In this document: positions 9,601 through 17,675 of the stretch, piece after piece
Numbering within the stretch: position 1 is the stretch's first letter
How the letters are laid out: every line of letters starts with the position of its first letter
NCBI GenBank assembly: GCA_964531095.1
Contig: CAZHED010000024.1
Location: 20,809-84,808 of the forward strand
Source: Palsa-1150 sp964531095
GTDB taxonomy: Bacteria; Myxococcota_A; Polyangia; Polyangiales; Polyangiaceae
Direction: 5' to 3'
Length of the DNA: 64,000 nucleotides
Made by a program: the position numbers and the translations under genes
The notes under the pieces: model-generated
Told to the model about the DNA's origin: nothing
Databases searched by the model: none
Seen by the model: only the letters and a program-made list of their open reading frames with translations

Positions 9601-10469
9601 GCCAGCTCGCGCTCGTCAAGAACCGTCTCGCCACGCCGCCGCTCGGAAGGCTGAGCGAAGTCGAGCAGTACGATGCGCTCGTGATGCGCTTCGACACGGA
9701 CCGCGGCGTGCGTTGGATGACCGTCCGCGACAAGTTCGCACCGTACGGCTACATCCCCGCGGAGTTGCGAAATCAGCCCGCAATCGTGCTCGCGCCGCGC
9801 ATGCCGCGTGACACGGTGAATGCGCAGGGCACGAGCGACGGGGTGTCCTACGAAGGGCGCGCGACCGTGCGCGGCGACGGCTCCGCCACCCTCGATCTCG
9901 CGGCGACGTTCAGCGGGAATAGAGCCATCGCCTGGCGCAATGCGCTCGCGCGAATCCCCCAAGCGCGACTATTCGATTTCGTAGAGCGCGAGCTCGTCGC
10001 GCCATCGTTCGACGGTGGTCACGTGCGCGACCTAAAGGTCGACAGCGCCGACGCGGTCGACCGGCCGCTCGTGCTGCGTGTTCGCGCGGAAGTGCCCCAG
10101 CTCGCGAAGCTGGATGGCGGGCGGCTCGTCGTACGCCCGCCCTTTGCCCCGGGTCTCACGCAACTGGCTGCGCTTCCCCAGCGCCACACGCCCCTCCTGC
10201 GGATCACGTCTTGGCACACAGAGGTACGCCTGCGCGTCGTCTTGCCCGAATCGACAAGAATGCCGACCGACGTGCCCCGCGGCCAGCTGCGTTTTGGCGA
10301 TGCGCTCGTGGTTGCCAGGGATACCGTCAGCGGCCACGCGATCGACTTCGAGCGGATAATCGACCTCCCCGCAGCGCGGGTCGCGCCCGGCGACGACTAT
10401 GCGCGCTGGCAAACGTTCGTGCGCGACGCGGACGCGCTCCTGATGCGCGACGTCTTGGTCGACCGATAG
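6663..10469 (+). CDS. Lipoprotein paralogue of the preceding DUF3857/transglutaminase protein, catalytic residues lost
   Basis: 1268 residues. The lipoprotein signal ends in PPLLGC (Cys27). The domain order repeats that of the upstream gene: a beta-sandwich-like part (LAGPFGHGG, then AETFFTAPADREIVVAV), long TPR-like helices, a DUF3857-type region and a transglutaminase-like fold. Aligning GGSGSRQAAFRYMARLLGI with GDCKDKATLIVTMLRALGI of the neighbour puts Ser962 where the catalytic Cys should be. YDALVMRF replaces FDHMIAY (Ala1005 for His), and WMTV replaces YLDG. So the enzyme site is absent while the fold appears kept. The start ATG lies in ATGA with the upstream stop, implying coupled translation and perhaps a paired complex. 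Confidence 0.85.
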   Translation: MKRRCTALLRAASVRWAITLAPPLLGCACGAAIPPNMSHEPLAALRASARTSSDGDAVGRWALSEMLAPGGSAQQASVARQRLDFLPRGGMWASLARALIDESYGNPQSAAESYVVALGAAARSVEVQAPLIGWFAARRLLGLRGSVADLYAAHRATIDTLLARPGHIGWRAVAELEEWRAVEVYDKAEKTGDAYDAEVQMRAGCARGVRLAGPFGHGGAPDRLRSFPAELPAPWPLAWDSDPMRRSVPHVLSAKQTRCLAVADEQVQDGVFYAETFFTAPADREIVVAVQGAVAVWIDDTLVLSRGVEEWGAWQRFGTHVGVGAGRHRVLARVLAPAASVRLLNPDGTASRLETDSDARVPYAVERPRALPDLNPLDSIVRAAASGASAPGPLDAALAADAAHAEQLDDVAAVLMDPLIAPQDAGALALEMASSFVVGDPALPEDARAPRARALRDRALARDSRLWRARLMAILDDAEQHGLSDAVDPLRKLAGEVQSEPEVLERLAQLYGRLGWRGERLRTLADLAGHFPDDVSALHAYLEALDEDGPAAKADEVAGRIKKLEPDAEVDLDRALARRDYKEAIAELERIAKRRPERKEIAGRIAEVLARSGDPSAAATEIEKALAKQPLDARARFRLADRAYAKGDAGALRRALAAALQAGAPSDELRAAIDLLEGATDLEPYRKDGRAVIREFEAWEKTGHHMDGTAARVLDYAAIWVHDDGSSEMLEHEIQKIQSQEAINSESETAPPSGLALHLRVIKPDGRVLEPEPIAGKPTLTLPHLEVGDYVELEHITSQAGDGAKGRQYSSPHWFFREADKGYWRSEFIVVTPGDKELEIEARDNVPPAQTRQLGTFVERRWRVDLSPPAEVEPDSPPITEFLPSVRVGWGISLDATLARLVDLAGDDAPLDPRLRAKALEIVRGVPDGATDERARRLYRWVVEHVQDGKETDGRRVVTGGSGSRQAAFRYMARLLGIDSQLALVKNRLATPPLGRLSEVEQYDALVMRFDTDRGVRWMTVRDKFAPYGYIPAELRNQPAIVLAPRMPRDTVNAQGTSDGVSYEGRATVRGDGSATLDLAATFSGNRAIAWRNALARIPQARLFDFVERELVAPSFDGGHVRDLKVDSADAVDRPLVLRVRAEVPQLAKLDGGRLVVRPPFAPGLTQLAALPQRHTPLLRITSWHTEVRLRVVLPESTRMPTDVPRGQLRFGDALVVARDTVSGHAIDFERIIDLPAARVAPGDDYARWQTFVRDADALLMRDVLVDR

Positions 10470-10482
10470 ACCGTGGCATTGC

Positions 10483-11115
10483 CTACTCTGCACCTACCGC
10501 GGGAGCCTTCGTGAGGTCCGTGAAGACGCCGCCGTCGTTCGTCTCGGTGATGCGTCGGCGCACGGCCTCGCAGGCCTTGTCCTGCTTGAGCATCGCCTCC
10601 ATGACCTGCTGCCGCGAGCGGGCGCTCGCGGGGAATCCGGCTGGGCTCGGGAAACGATTCGTCCAGTCGAGGTAGCGTTGCCATGCGGCTTTCGCGTCGT
10701 CCCATTTCCACTGTCTTTCCTTCAGATCCGCCAGGACGAAGAGAATGCGGGCGCGCATGGCCGGATCCTTTTCGCCGGATTCGAGCGACGCCCGATTCCA
10801 CGAGGCCTCTGCCTCTGCGACGCTGCCCGCGGCGAGGTAGGCTTCACCGAGCAGGTAATGGCCCAAGGGCTTCTTGGGATCGAGCTCGATCGCTCCCTTG
10901 TAATGGCCAATCGCGCCTGGGAAATCGCGCGCCGCGTAGCGCGCGTTTCCCTGCGAGCACGCGTCGGTGTACTTGCCGGAGGGAGGCGGAGTAGCGTTCT
11001 CGACCGAAATGGCGCCACGGTCACCGCCTTGCGCCATCGCGTTGATCGTCGACAGTGCGAGCGCCGGCACCCCGATGACCAGCCAAGGGATCATACCGAT
11101 TCGAGCAGGCCGCAT
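10483..11115 (-). CDS. Small exported TPR protein
   Basis: 210 residues starting at ATG 11115. A hydrophobic N-terminal segment (WLVIGVPALALS) looks like a signal peptide or anchor. Two or three TPR-type helical repeats follow: ACSQGNARYAARDFPGAIGHY, then LGHYLLGEAYLAAGSVAEAEASW, then ILFVLADLKERQWKWDDAKAAW. It lacks any catalytic domain, so a scaffold or adaptor role is the most that can be said. It converges with the giant gene to its left and is divergent from the SctQ-like gene, whose longest possible start (11114) would touch this ATG. The frame stays open for about 490 codons upstream, but that part has low complexity and runs antisense to the SctQ-like gene. Confidence 0.75.
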   Translation of the reverse strand: MRPARIGMIPWLVIGVPALALSTINAMAQGGDRGAISVENATPPPSGKYTDACSQGNARYAARDFPGAIGHYKGAIELDPKKPLGHYLLGEAYLAAGSVAEAEASWNRASLESGEKDPAMRARILFVLADLKERQWKWDDAKAAWQRYLDWTNRFPSPAGFPASARSRQQVMEAMLKQDKACEAVRRRITETNDGGVFTDLTKAPAVGAE

Positions 11116-11167
11116 GGGTTTTCTTGACGAAAAGGCTACCAGGTCTCTTGCGGCGGGGCGCGAAGCG

Positions 11168-12358
11168 ATGCCAAAAGATGCCATGGCCCCGCCGCGAGCG
11201 CTCGAGCGGGTTCGCCCTTTTCCGTGGAGATCGCTCCAAGCCACCACCCGCGGGGAGGTGAACGCGCTGCGCGACGTGCGGCACTGGGCGGCTGCCCATC
11301 TGCGACTCGGCGCGCTCGTCCTCGCGGTTGAAGAGCTCGTCGGGGCAAAAGTGGAGGTGCTGGTGGGTCGAGCGCTGGCGCTCGACCGGGCACTGGCCAA
11401 GCGAGCGTTCAGCAACGGGGTAGGCGTTCTCATCGCGCCCTCGGGCGCTCCCGATGCGGGACGCGGAGCGCTCATCGAAGCGGAGACGGCCCTCGCCGCA
11501 ACCTTGGTTGCCCGGGCCCTCGGACGTCCGTCGCCGCGGCTCATCAAGGCGGCGGCCGCTGCCCCGGAAGGCATCGCCGGCGCGTTCGCGGCGGTGGTCC
11601 TCACCGCAGTGCGGCGCGCCCACGCCGGAGTCGCTCTCCAAGTGCTCGAGGCCGGGCATACCGGCGTGCTGGAGGCCGCCTTGGCTGCGAGCGACTGCGA
11701 CCTCTTGGCCCTGTCGCTGACGGTGCTCGTGGCCGACGACGCGTTCGCCGCGCGCGTCATCCTGTCGCGCAACTCCGGACTCTCGGGCGCTCCCCCGGCC
11801 TGGGACGCCCGCGCGCTCCGCGCGCTCGGATCGGCACCTCTGGCGATACCGGTCGTCGCTTGCGCCACGTTCATCACGCCCCAAGAAGTGGCCTCTCTGC
11901 GACCCGGGGACGCAATTGTCCCGCGCCACTGGCCGATCGCGCGCGGGCACGGCAACGGCAACGTAACCGTGGGGCCCGTGTTGCTTGCGCCCGCGTTTTC
12001 CGAGCTCGGTCTCGTGGCTCGGCTCTGCGAAGATGGCCGCCTCGTGCTAGGGGCCGGGCTCGAGCCGGTCGCGGCGAGGGAGGCGCAAATGGATCTCGAC
12101 GAGAAGGACGCCGTGGTGGCTACGATTGGCGAAGTGCCCATCGTGATGAGAGTAGAGATTGGCGAGGCTCTCATGACCGCGCGAGAGTGGTCGTCGCTGG
12201 GCCGGGGGGACGTGGTCTCGTTGGGGCGACGCGTAGGCGAAACGGTGTTGCTCCGCGTGGGCGGCATCCCGATGGCTCGCGGCGAGCTGGTGGAGCTCGA
12301 CGGAGAGGTCGCCGTCCGTATCGTCGAACGACTCGACGGCGACGGTTCGACGGTATGA
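11168..12358 (+). CDS. SctQ/FliN-like type III secretion C-ring protein (SpoA domain), apparently orphan
   Basis: 396 residues from ATG 11168; an in-frame ATG at 11114 would add 18. The N-terminal RVRPFPWRSL followed by an Ala/Leu-rich region resembles SctQ/YscQ proteins. The last 75 residues form a SpoA (surface presentation of antigens) domain: IGEVPIVMRVEIGEALMTAR, then LGRGDVVSLGRRVGETVLLRVGG and ARGELVELDGEVAVRI. SpoA domains build the cytoplasmic C-ring that sorts substrates under type III secretion systems or switches flagella. No other secretion or flagellar gene is visible in the window. The stop overlaps the following lipoprotein start (ATGA). Confidence 0.75.
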   Translation: MPKDAMAPPRALERVRPFPWRSLQATTRGEVNALRDVRHWAAAHLRLGALVLAVEELVGAKVEVLVGRALALDRALAKRAFSNGVGVLIAPSGAPDAGRGALIEAETALAATLVARALGRPSPRLIKAAAAAPEGIAGAFAAVVLTAVRRAHAGVALQVLEAGHTGVLEAALAASDCDLLALSLTVLVADDAFAARVILSRNSGLSGAPPAWDARALRALGSAPLAIPVVACATFITPQEVASLRPGDAIVPRHWPIARGHGNGNVTVGPVLLAPAFSELGLVARLCEDGRLVLGAGLEPVAAREAQMDLDEKDAVVATIGEVPIVMRVEIGEALMTAREWSSLGRGDVVSLGRRVGETVLLRVGGIPMARGELVELDGEVAVRIVERLDGDGSTV

Positions 12359-12906
12359 CGAAAGCTTGGGCCATGCTTTTGGTGCTCGCGTGGGCCTGCA
12401 GCAAGTCGCGCGCGGAAGGGAGCTCGCCGACTCCGGCCGCGTCCTCGGGCATCGCGACGGTCATGCCGGTGCCGGCTCCCGTGCAAAGTGCTGCCAACGC
12501 AACCAGCACCACCGGGGCTTGGCGCGGCACCTACACGAGCTCCCCGGCGACGCTCTATATCCCTCCCGATTGGAAGGACGTGCACTGGAAGGTGAAGGAG
12601 ACCAGCGCCGGAATCGGCGAAGGGGAGATCGCCATTCAGGTGGAGCCCGCGACCGGCCGCATCGTCGGAACGCTGGGGGGGCCGCTCGGGCCGGCTAGCA
12701 TCCGCGGACTCGGTGCGGACGGGAAGCTAACCGCTACCGTCGCGCGAAAGGACCCGAGCGATGAGGGATTCGCGGGAACGATCGTGGGGGTCATCTCGAA
12801 CGACCGAGTCGATGGGACGATGTATGTTTCGCTCGGGGAAGCAAATGCGATTCGCACCGCAACGTTCACGATGTCGCCGGAGGGCGCCATGAGGGCCGCT
12901 CACTAA
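12355..12906 (+). CDS. Hypothetical lipoprotein
   Basis: 183 residues. The short hydrophobic N-terminus ends at a plausible but imperfect lipobox (LAWAC, Cys15). A Ser/Pro/Ala-rich linker follows, then a beta-rich domain from about residue 50 (GAWRGTYTS through TGRIVGTLGGPLGP to VDGTMYVSLGEA). The alternating G-T/V pattern suggests a small beta-barrel or sandwich. I recognise no family. It overlaps the SctQ-like gene by ATGA and is followed one base later by the aminotransferase, so it is probably cotranscribed with both. Confidence 0.7.
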   Translation: MTKAWAMLLVLAWACSKSRAEGSSPTPAASSGIATVMPVPAPVQSAANATSTTGAWRGTYTSSPATLYIPPDWKDVHWKVKETSAGIGEGEIAIQVEPATGRIVGTLGGPLGPASIRGLGADGKLTATVARKDPSDEGFAGTIVGVISNDRVDGTMYVSLGEANAIRTATFTMSPEGAMRAAH

Positions 12907-12907
12907 A

Positions 12908-13999
12908 ATGTTCGGGCCTACGGTCTATCTGGAGTGGGCGCGACGCTACGCTGGGAAGGTTCCTTTCGACCTGGCTACGAGCGGGATTTCGACGGTGCCG
13001 ATGTCGGAGCTTGGCGTTCCGCCGGCAGACAAGCTTGATGACTGGTCGGGATTGCATCGCCTTCGTGACGCGGTTGCAGCGCACAACGCGGTGCCGGCCG
13101 GCGAGGCGGTCGCTGCCCTGGGCACGACACAGGCGTTGTGGCTCGCCTATGTGTCGTTGACGTCGCCGGGGGACGACGTGTTGGTGGAGGAGCCCGCGTA
13201 CGAACCACTGGTTCGCATTGCCGAGGGGGTCGGCGCCCGCGTCGTGCGCTTCGCCCGGGATTCGCGGGACAACTTCGCCTTGGATTCCGAGCGGATCGCC
13301 GCCGCGATGACGCCTCGCACACGCTTGGTCGTGGTGACCAACCTCCACAATCCGACGGGCGTGCGCGCCTCGACGGAGGAGATCATGGCCGTAGCGCGGG
13401 TCGCCGATCGCCACGGCGCGAACCTGCTCGTCGACGAGGTGTACGCCGCCTTCGATGCGCGCGTCGACGACCGCGGGGTCTTTTTGGGGAGCGCTCGCCG
13501 CCTGGCGCGGAACGTCGTCGCCGTCTCAAGCCTAACGAAGTGCTACGGGCTCGGGCCCGCGCGTGTCGGTTGGCTTCTCGGACCGGCAGAGGTCGTGACC
13601 CGTGCGGAGGACGCGATGACGGCGTGTTGCGGCAACCTGCCGCTGGCGCATTCGCACATCGCGCTGCGGGCGCTCGACCGCATACCGTTCCTCGCGAACC
13701 GCGCCCGGACACTTCTTCAGGGCAAGCGCGCGCGCGTCGCGGCGTGGGTCAACGAGAACGCTTCGCTTGGCATCACCTGGAGCGCCCCGGCTGAGGGGCT
13801 CTTCGCATTGGTGACCGTGGCGGGCGGCGGCGACCTCACCTCCACGATTGAGGCTGCGGCGCGGGATCGCGGGGTCCTCGTGACGCCTGGAGCGTTTTTC
13901 GGTATGCCCAACGCGTTTCGCATAGCCTGGTCCGCTCCCGCCAGCGCACTCGAGGAAGGACTGACGCGCCTGCGCGACGTCCTGCGGCAACGCTCCTGA
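12908..13999 (+). CDS. PLP-dependent aminotransferase, class I/II
   Basis: 363 residues, a fold-type I aminotransferase of the AspC/HisC/MalY superfamily. Visible landmarks are the cofactor loop GTTQALWLAY, NLHNPTGV, LVDEVYAAFD with the Asp that contacts the pyridine nitrogen, and SSLTKCYGLGPARVGW, whose Lys forms the Schiff base and whose Arg binds the cofactor phosphate. Substrate cannot be told from sequence; capreomycidine synthase-like and aspartate or aromatic aminotransferase-like assignments are all open. It starts one base after the upstream stop without a strong ribosome site, so translation may be coupled. The context (secretion-ring protein, lipoprotein) gives no pathway hint. Confidence 0.85.
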   Translation: MFGPTVYLEWARRYAGKVPFDLATSGISTVPMSELGVPPADKLDDWSGLHRLRDAVAAHNAVPAGEAVAALGTTQALWLAYVSLTSPGDDVLVEEPAYEPLVRIAEGVGARVVRFARDSRDNFALDSERIAAAMTPRTRLVVVTNLHNPTGVRASTEEIMAVARVADRHGANLLVDEVYAAFDARVDDRGVFLGSARRLARNVVAVSSLTKCYGLGPARVGWLLGPAEVVTRAEDAMTACCGNLPLAHSHIALRALDRIPFLANRARTLLQGKRARVAAWVNENASLGITWSAPAEGLFALVTVAGGGDLTSTIEAAARDRGVLVTPGAFFGMPNAFRIAWSAPASALEEGLTRLRDVLRQRS

Positions 14000-14158
14000 A
14001 CGGTTGCTGCCTGATCGTTCGCAAAGACAGGCCCGTACCGCGCCGGCGGTCGGATCGAAGCTATTTCGTTCGCTACCTCGCTTCGCTGGGACGTGCGGAC
14101 TAGACTTGGCCCAACCATTTCGCGTAAGCGCGTACGCGCGCTCTCCAGGCAGGACCCC

Positions 14159-17008
14159 ATGTCGAGCCTCCTCCACGTCTTCGGAAGCACCTTTCCGGCG
14201 TTCGGCGCGAGCCTCTTGCTCGCGGTCATGGTCGTCGCCAGCTACACGTTCGCGGTTGCGCTTGCCGCGGGAGCGAACGGTCGCCCCCGAACGCTGCAGG
14301 CTGCCCGCTTCGGCGCATACGGAACGGTAGCGCTCATCGGAACCGCCGTCGTGTGCCTCGCCTACGCGTTCGTGTCGCACGACTTCCGCATCCGCTACGT
14401 GTCGCACTACTCCGACCGCTCGATGCCGCTGCATTACCTGCTGACGTCGCTCTGGGGCGGACAGGACGGCTCTCTCCTGTGGTGGCTCTTCCTTCTCAGC
14501 GTCTACGTGGGCGCGTGCGTCCGATGGCTGGGCAATCGATACGTCGCGCTCCAGCCGTACATCATCGCGACGCTGATGAGCATCGTTCTCTTCTTCTGTG
14601 TGCTCATGGCCTTCGCTGCAAACCCGTTCGCAGTCAATGTCGCCGCGCCGCACGCGGACGGCGATGGCCTCAACCCACTGCTCCAGAACTACTGGATGGT
14701 CATTCACCCGCCCTGCCTGTACACGGGCTTCGTCGGGTGCTCGGTTCCGTTCGCGTTCGCCGTGGCCGCGCTGGTCACCGGCCGCCTCGACCATGAGTGG
14801 ATCGTGGCCAGCCGAAAATGGACGCTCTTCTGCTGGATGTTCCTCGCGATCGGCAACACGCTTGGCATGCTCTGGGCCTACGAAGTGCTGGGATGGGGCG
14901 GGTACTGGGGATGGGATCCGGTTGAGAACGCCGCGTTCATGCCGTTTCTGACGGCCAGCGCATACGTTCACTCGGTGATGATCCAAGAGCGGCGCGGCCT
15001 GCTCAAGCTCTGGAACGTCTTCTTGATCTCGCTCACGTTCTTCCTGACCATCTTCGGCACGTTCTTGACGCGTTCAGGGATGATTGCGAGCGTTCACTCG
15101 TTCGCGCAATCGTCCATCGGGACCTACTTCGCCGTGTTCTTGGCTTTCCTCCTGACCTCCACGACGACGCTCGTTCTCTGGCGCTGGCCAGAGCTTCGCG
15201 ACATCAAGCCCGCGCGCAGGCTCCGGTGGGCCGCCGTGGCGTCCGGGTGGACGGTCATCTTGGCTTGCCTGCCCGGGCTCTACTTCGTGTGGCGGCTCGC
15301 GCTTCCCGTCGGGGTCCGGGTCACGCTCATCGCGGTCGTCGCGGGAGCAGCCGTCTTCGCGGCTATCGAGATCGTTTTCCGGCGGATGACCCGTGGACTC
15401 GACGTTCGGGCCGGCCGGCCCGCCATCGAGTCGATTTTTTCGCGCGAGTTCACCTTCCTTCTGAACAACTGGGTCCTTTGCAGCCTCCTTTTTTTCATCC
15501 TTATCGCCACCACGTTCCCACTCATCAGCGAGGCGCTGACCGGCGAGAAGGTCACCGTCGGGCCGCCGTTCTACAAGGTGTGGGTGCAGCCGCTGGGGCT
15601 GATGCTCCTCCTACTCATGGGCGTGGGCACCCTTTTTGGCTGGAAGAAAACGAGCCCGGAGGCGCTGCGGCGCGTGTTCCGTGTTCCTCTGATCACGGTG
15701 GTCGTCGCGGCGGTCCTGCACTTCGCGGTCGGTCGCGCGCTCGGGTTCCCCGCCGTTGTCTACAGCGACCCGATTTACTCGGGCGCTCTCGGCGCGGGGC
15801 TTCGCGTCTTCAACGCCTTCATGCCGGTGATGGGCTGGTCGTTGTGCGCGTTTAACGCCGCCGTCATCGTGCAGGAGTTCGTGCTGCTGCTGCGTTCACG
15901 CGCCCGCGCCGGCGCCGTGTCGTCGACACCGAAGGTATTGTGGTGGCTCGGCGGCGTGCCAGGGCTCGTGCACACCGTCTTTTCGCTCCCGCCCCCGTCC
16001 CGGCGCCGCTACGGCGGCTACGTCGTGCACTTGGGGATCGTCCTGATGTTCGTCGGGTTCTCGGGGCAGTCGTGGAACGCCGATCGGGAGGCCTCGCTTT
16101 TCCCCGGGCAGAGTTACGCCGTCGAGAACTACACCCTGACGTACGTCGGCGCGCGGATGGAGGTGGACAACAGCAAGCGCATGATCTTCGCCGATGTCGA
16201 CGTCTTCAAGCGCGGCCATTACGAAGGACGCTTGAGCCCCGCGAAGTTTATTTACAAAAAACAAGCCGAATCGCCTGTTACCGAGGTCGCCATCGGTCAC
16301 CACTTGCACGATGACCTTTACCTCGTAGTCGGCACTATCAATCCATCCAACAAGAACATCGCGGACTTCTCGATCCACGTCAACCCACTCGTGAGCTGGA
16401 TCTGGATCGGGTGTTTGGTGCTCATCCTCGGAAGCTTCGTCTGCATGTGGCCGCAGCTCGAGCTCAGCGAGTCGCGGGTCTGGGCTGGGGCGCGCGGGAT
16501 GGCCGCCACCGCGGCAAGTGTCCTGGTGGGGATCATGCTCGCTGCCACCCCCACAGCGCGTGCCCAGGGCATGCTTCAAGACATGCACGGAGTTGTTCGC
16601 ATCGAGAGCGACCAGGAGCGGGCGATTTTCGGTGCACTCCAGTGCGTGTGCGGATGTAGAGACCGACTCTCGACGTGCTCGTGCGAAAATGCCGATGAAG
16701 CTCGCGAGAAGATTCGCGAGAAGATGCGAGCGGGCGAGTCGCGCGACGCAATCATTGCCGAATACGAGGCCGAGCACGGCGTCGACGCCCTTGCCGTTCC
16801 CCCCAATCGGGGTGTGTTGAAAGCAATTTGGATCGTTCCCATCGTCGGAATCGCATTCGGGGCGTTCGGCCTCGCGCAGATGATGCGGCGATGGAGGCGA
16901 GCAAGCTCCACGGGAGCCGAGCGAGGCCCGGGCCCTTCAGGCCCGAAGGCACCCGGCGATGCGTACGACGACAGGCTCGATGATGAGCTCAAAGGGCTCG
17001 ATGACTGA
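14159..17008 (+). CDS. ccmF: CcmF-CcmH fusion, cytochrome c heme lyase
   Basis: 949 residues. Residues 1 to about 790 are CcmF: many transmembrane helices, the WWD-type motif WGGYWGWDPVENA near residue 250 that handles heme, and the periplasmic domain after about 640. After the last CcmF helix comes an Ala-rich hydrophobic stretch ending in ARAQ, which looks like a relic signal peptide. A CcmH-type domain then follows (about 805-925), with Cys829, 831, 833, 840 and 842 (LQCVCGCRDRLSTCSC) and a closing transmembrane helix. In E. coli CcmH is a separate thiol oxidoreductase with LRCxxC. ATG 14159 follows an AGGCAGGA ribosome site. It overlaps the next gene by 8 bases. Confidence 0.9.
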   Translation: MSSLLHVFGSTFPAFGASLLLAVMVVASYTFAVALAAGANGRPRTLQAARFGAYGTVALIGTAVVCLAYAFVSHDFRIRYVSHYSDRSMPLHYLLTSLWGGQDGSLLWWLFLLSVYVGACVRWLGNRYVALQPYIIATLMSIVLFFCVLMAFAANPFAVNVAAPHADGDGLNPLLQNYWMVIHPPCLYTGFVGCSVPFAFAVAALVTGRLDHEWIVASRKWTLFCWMFLAIGNTLGMLWAYEVLGWGGYWGWDPVENAAFMPFLTASAYVHSVMIQERRGLLKLWNVFLISLTFFLTIFGTFLTRSGMIASVHSFAQSSIGTYFAVFLAFLLTSTTTLVLWRWPELRDIKPARRLRWAAVASGWTVILACLPGLYFVWRLALPVGVRVTLIAVVAGAAVFAAIEIVFRRMTRGLDVRAGRPAIESIFSREFTFLLNNWVLCSLLFFILIATTFPLISEALTGEKVTVGPPFYKVWVQPLGLMLLLLMGVGTLFGWKKTSPEALRRVFRVPLITVVVAAVLHFAVGRALGFPAVVYSDPIYSGALGAGLRVFNAFMPVMGWSLCAFNAAVIVQEFVLLLRSRARAGAVSSTPKVLWWLGGVPGLVHTVFSLPPPSRRRYGGYVVHLGIVLMFVGFSGQSWNADREASLFPGQSYAVENYTLTYVGARMEVDNSKRMIFADVDVFKRGHYEGRLSPAKFIYKKQAESPVTEVAIGHHLHDDLYLVVGTINPSNKNIADFSIHVNPLVSWIWIGCLVLILGSFVCMWPQLELSESRVWAGARGMAATAASVLVGIMLAATPTARAQGMLQDMHGVVRIESDQERAIFGALQCVCGCRDRLSTCSCENADEAREKIREKMRAGESRDAIIAEYEAEHGVDALAVPPNRGVLKAIWIVPIVGIAFGAFGLAQMMRRWRRASSTGAERGPGPSGPKAPGDAYDDRLDDELKGLDD

Positions 17009-17675
17009 CCGTCGTAAGTCGAGAGCCTCCGGCCGAGCTCGGCCGGCGCTGACGCGCGTGAACGACGAAGACGTTGAGCGGGCGCTCGGTCGCACGATTG
17101 CGCTCGGGCTACCGGCGGCGTGCGTCCTGGGCGCGATCGCGATCGGGGTGATATCGAGCGTCGGTTCGGCGTTGCTCGTGCTGGCGGCCGGAGCGCTGCT
17201 GGGCGCGATTGGACTTCTCTGGGCAAGCGTGCGGACGTTGAGCGGTGATGCGCCGCTGACCGTGGCCTTCGACTCGCTGACCGCCGAGACCCCTGCGGTC
17301 GACGCTCTCGTGGAAGAGAAGCGTCGCTTGCTGCGCGGGCTCAAAGACCTCGAGAACGAGCACGAGATCGGCAAGATCACCGACGAGGACTATCAGGTCC
17401 TTCTGACCAAGTATCGCGACGAAGCCAAGTCCGTGCTTCGCACGATGGATGGGCGAGTTGCGCCGTTTCGAGAAGAGGCCGAGCGCATCGCCCGCGACTA
17501 CTTGAGCCGCCAGGGCATGGCGGCCCCCGAAGAGGCAAAGCCCGCTGCGCCTGCACCTGCGGCCACGAGGATTTTTTGCGACGGATGCAGCGCTTCGAAT
17601 GAGCCCGATGCTGCCTTCTGCAAGCAGTGCGGCTCTTCGCTGAAGAAGAAGGAGCAGGTCGGTGTGCAACCGTGA
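17001..17675 (+). CDS. Membrane protein with C-terminal zinc ribbon, cytochrome c maturation operon
   Basis: 224 residues. Two adjacent hydrophobic helices (about 35-57 and 60-82) precede a charged helical, probably coiled-coil region (EEKRRLLRGLKDLENEHEIGK then YRDEAKSVLRTM). An Ala/Pro linker leads to a C-terminal zinc ribbon with CDGC and CKQC. The segment DLENEHEIGKITDEDYQ resembles the short helical motif found in CcmI/CycH-type proteins, which help deliver apocytochrome c. The start overlaps the CcmF-CcmH stop by 8 bases and its own stop overlaps the next gene by 14, so all three belong to one operon. A role as CcmI-like assembly factor is inference. Confidence 0.75.
   Translation: MTDRRKSRASGRARPALTRVNDEDVERALGRTIALGLPAACVLGAIAIGVISSVGSALLVLAAGALLGAIGLLWASVRTLSGDAPLTVAFDSLTAETPAVDALVEEKRRLLRGLKDLENEHEIGKITDEDYQVLLTKYRDEAKSVLRTMDGRVAPFREEAERIARDYLSRQGMAAPEEAKPAAPAPAATRIFCDGCSASNEPDAAFCKQCGSSLKKKEQVGVQP

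Noticed and set aside
10483..12585. 700-codon minus-strand frame across the SctQ-like gene
   Set aside because: Only the last 210 codons show protein character (signal and TPR). The upstream part is low-complexity Ser/Thr/Arg antisense to a gene with a clear SpoA domain.
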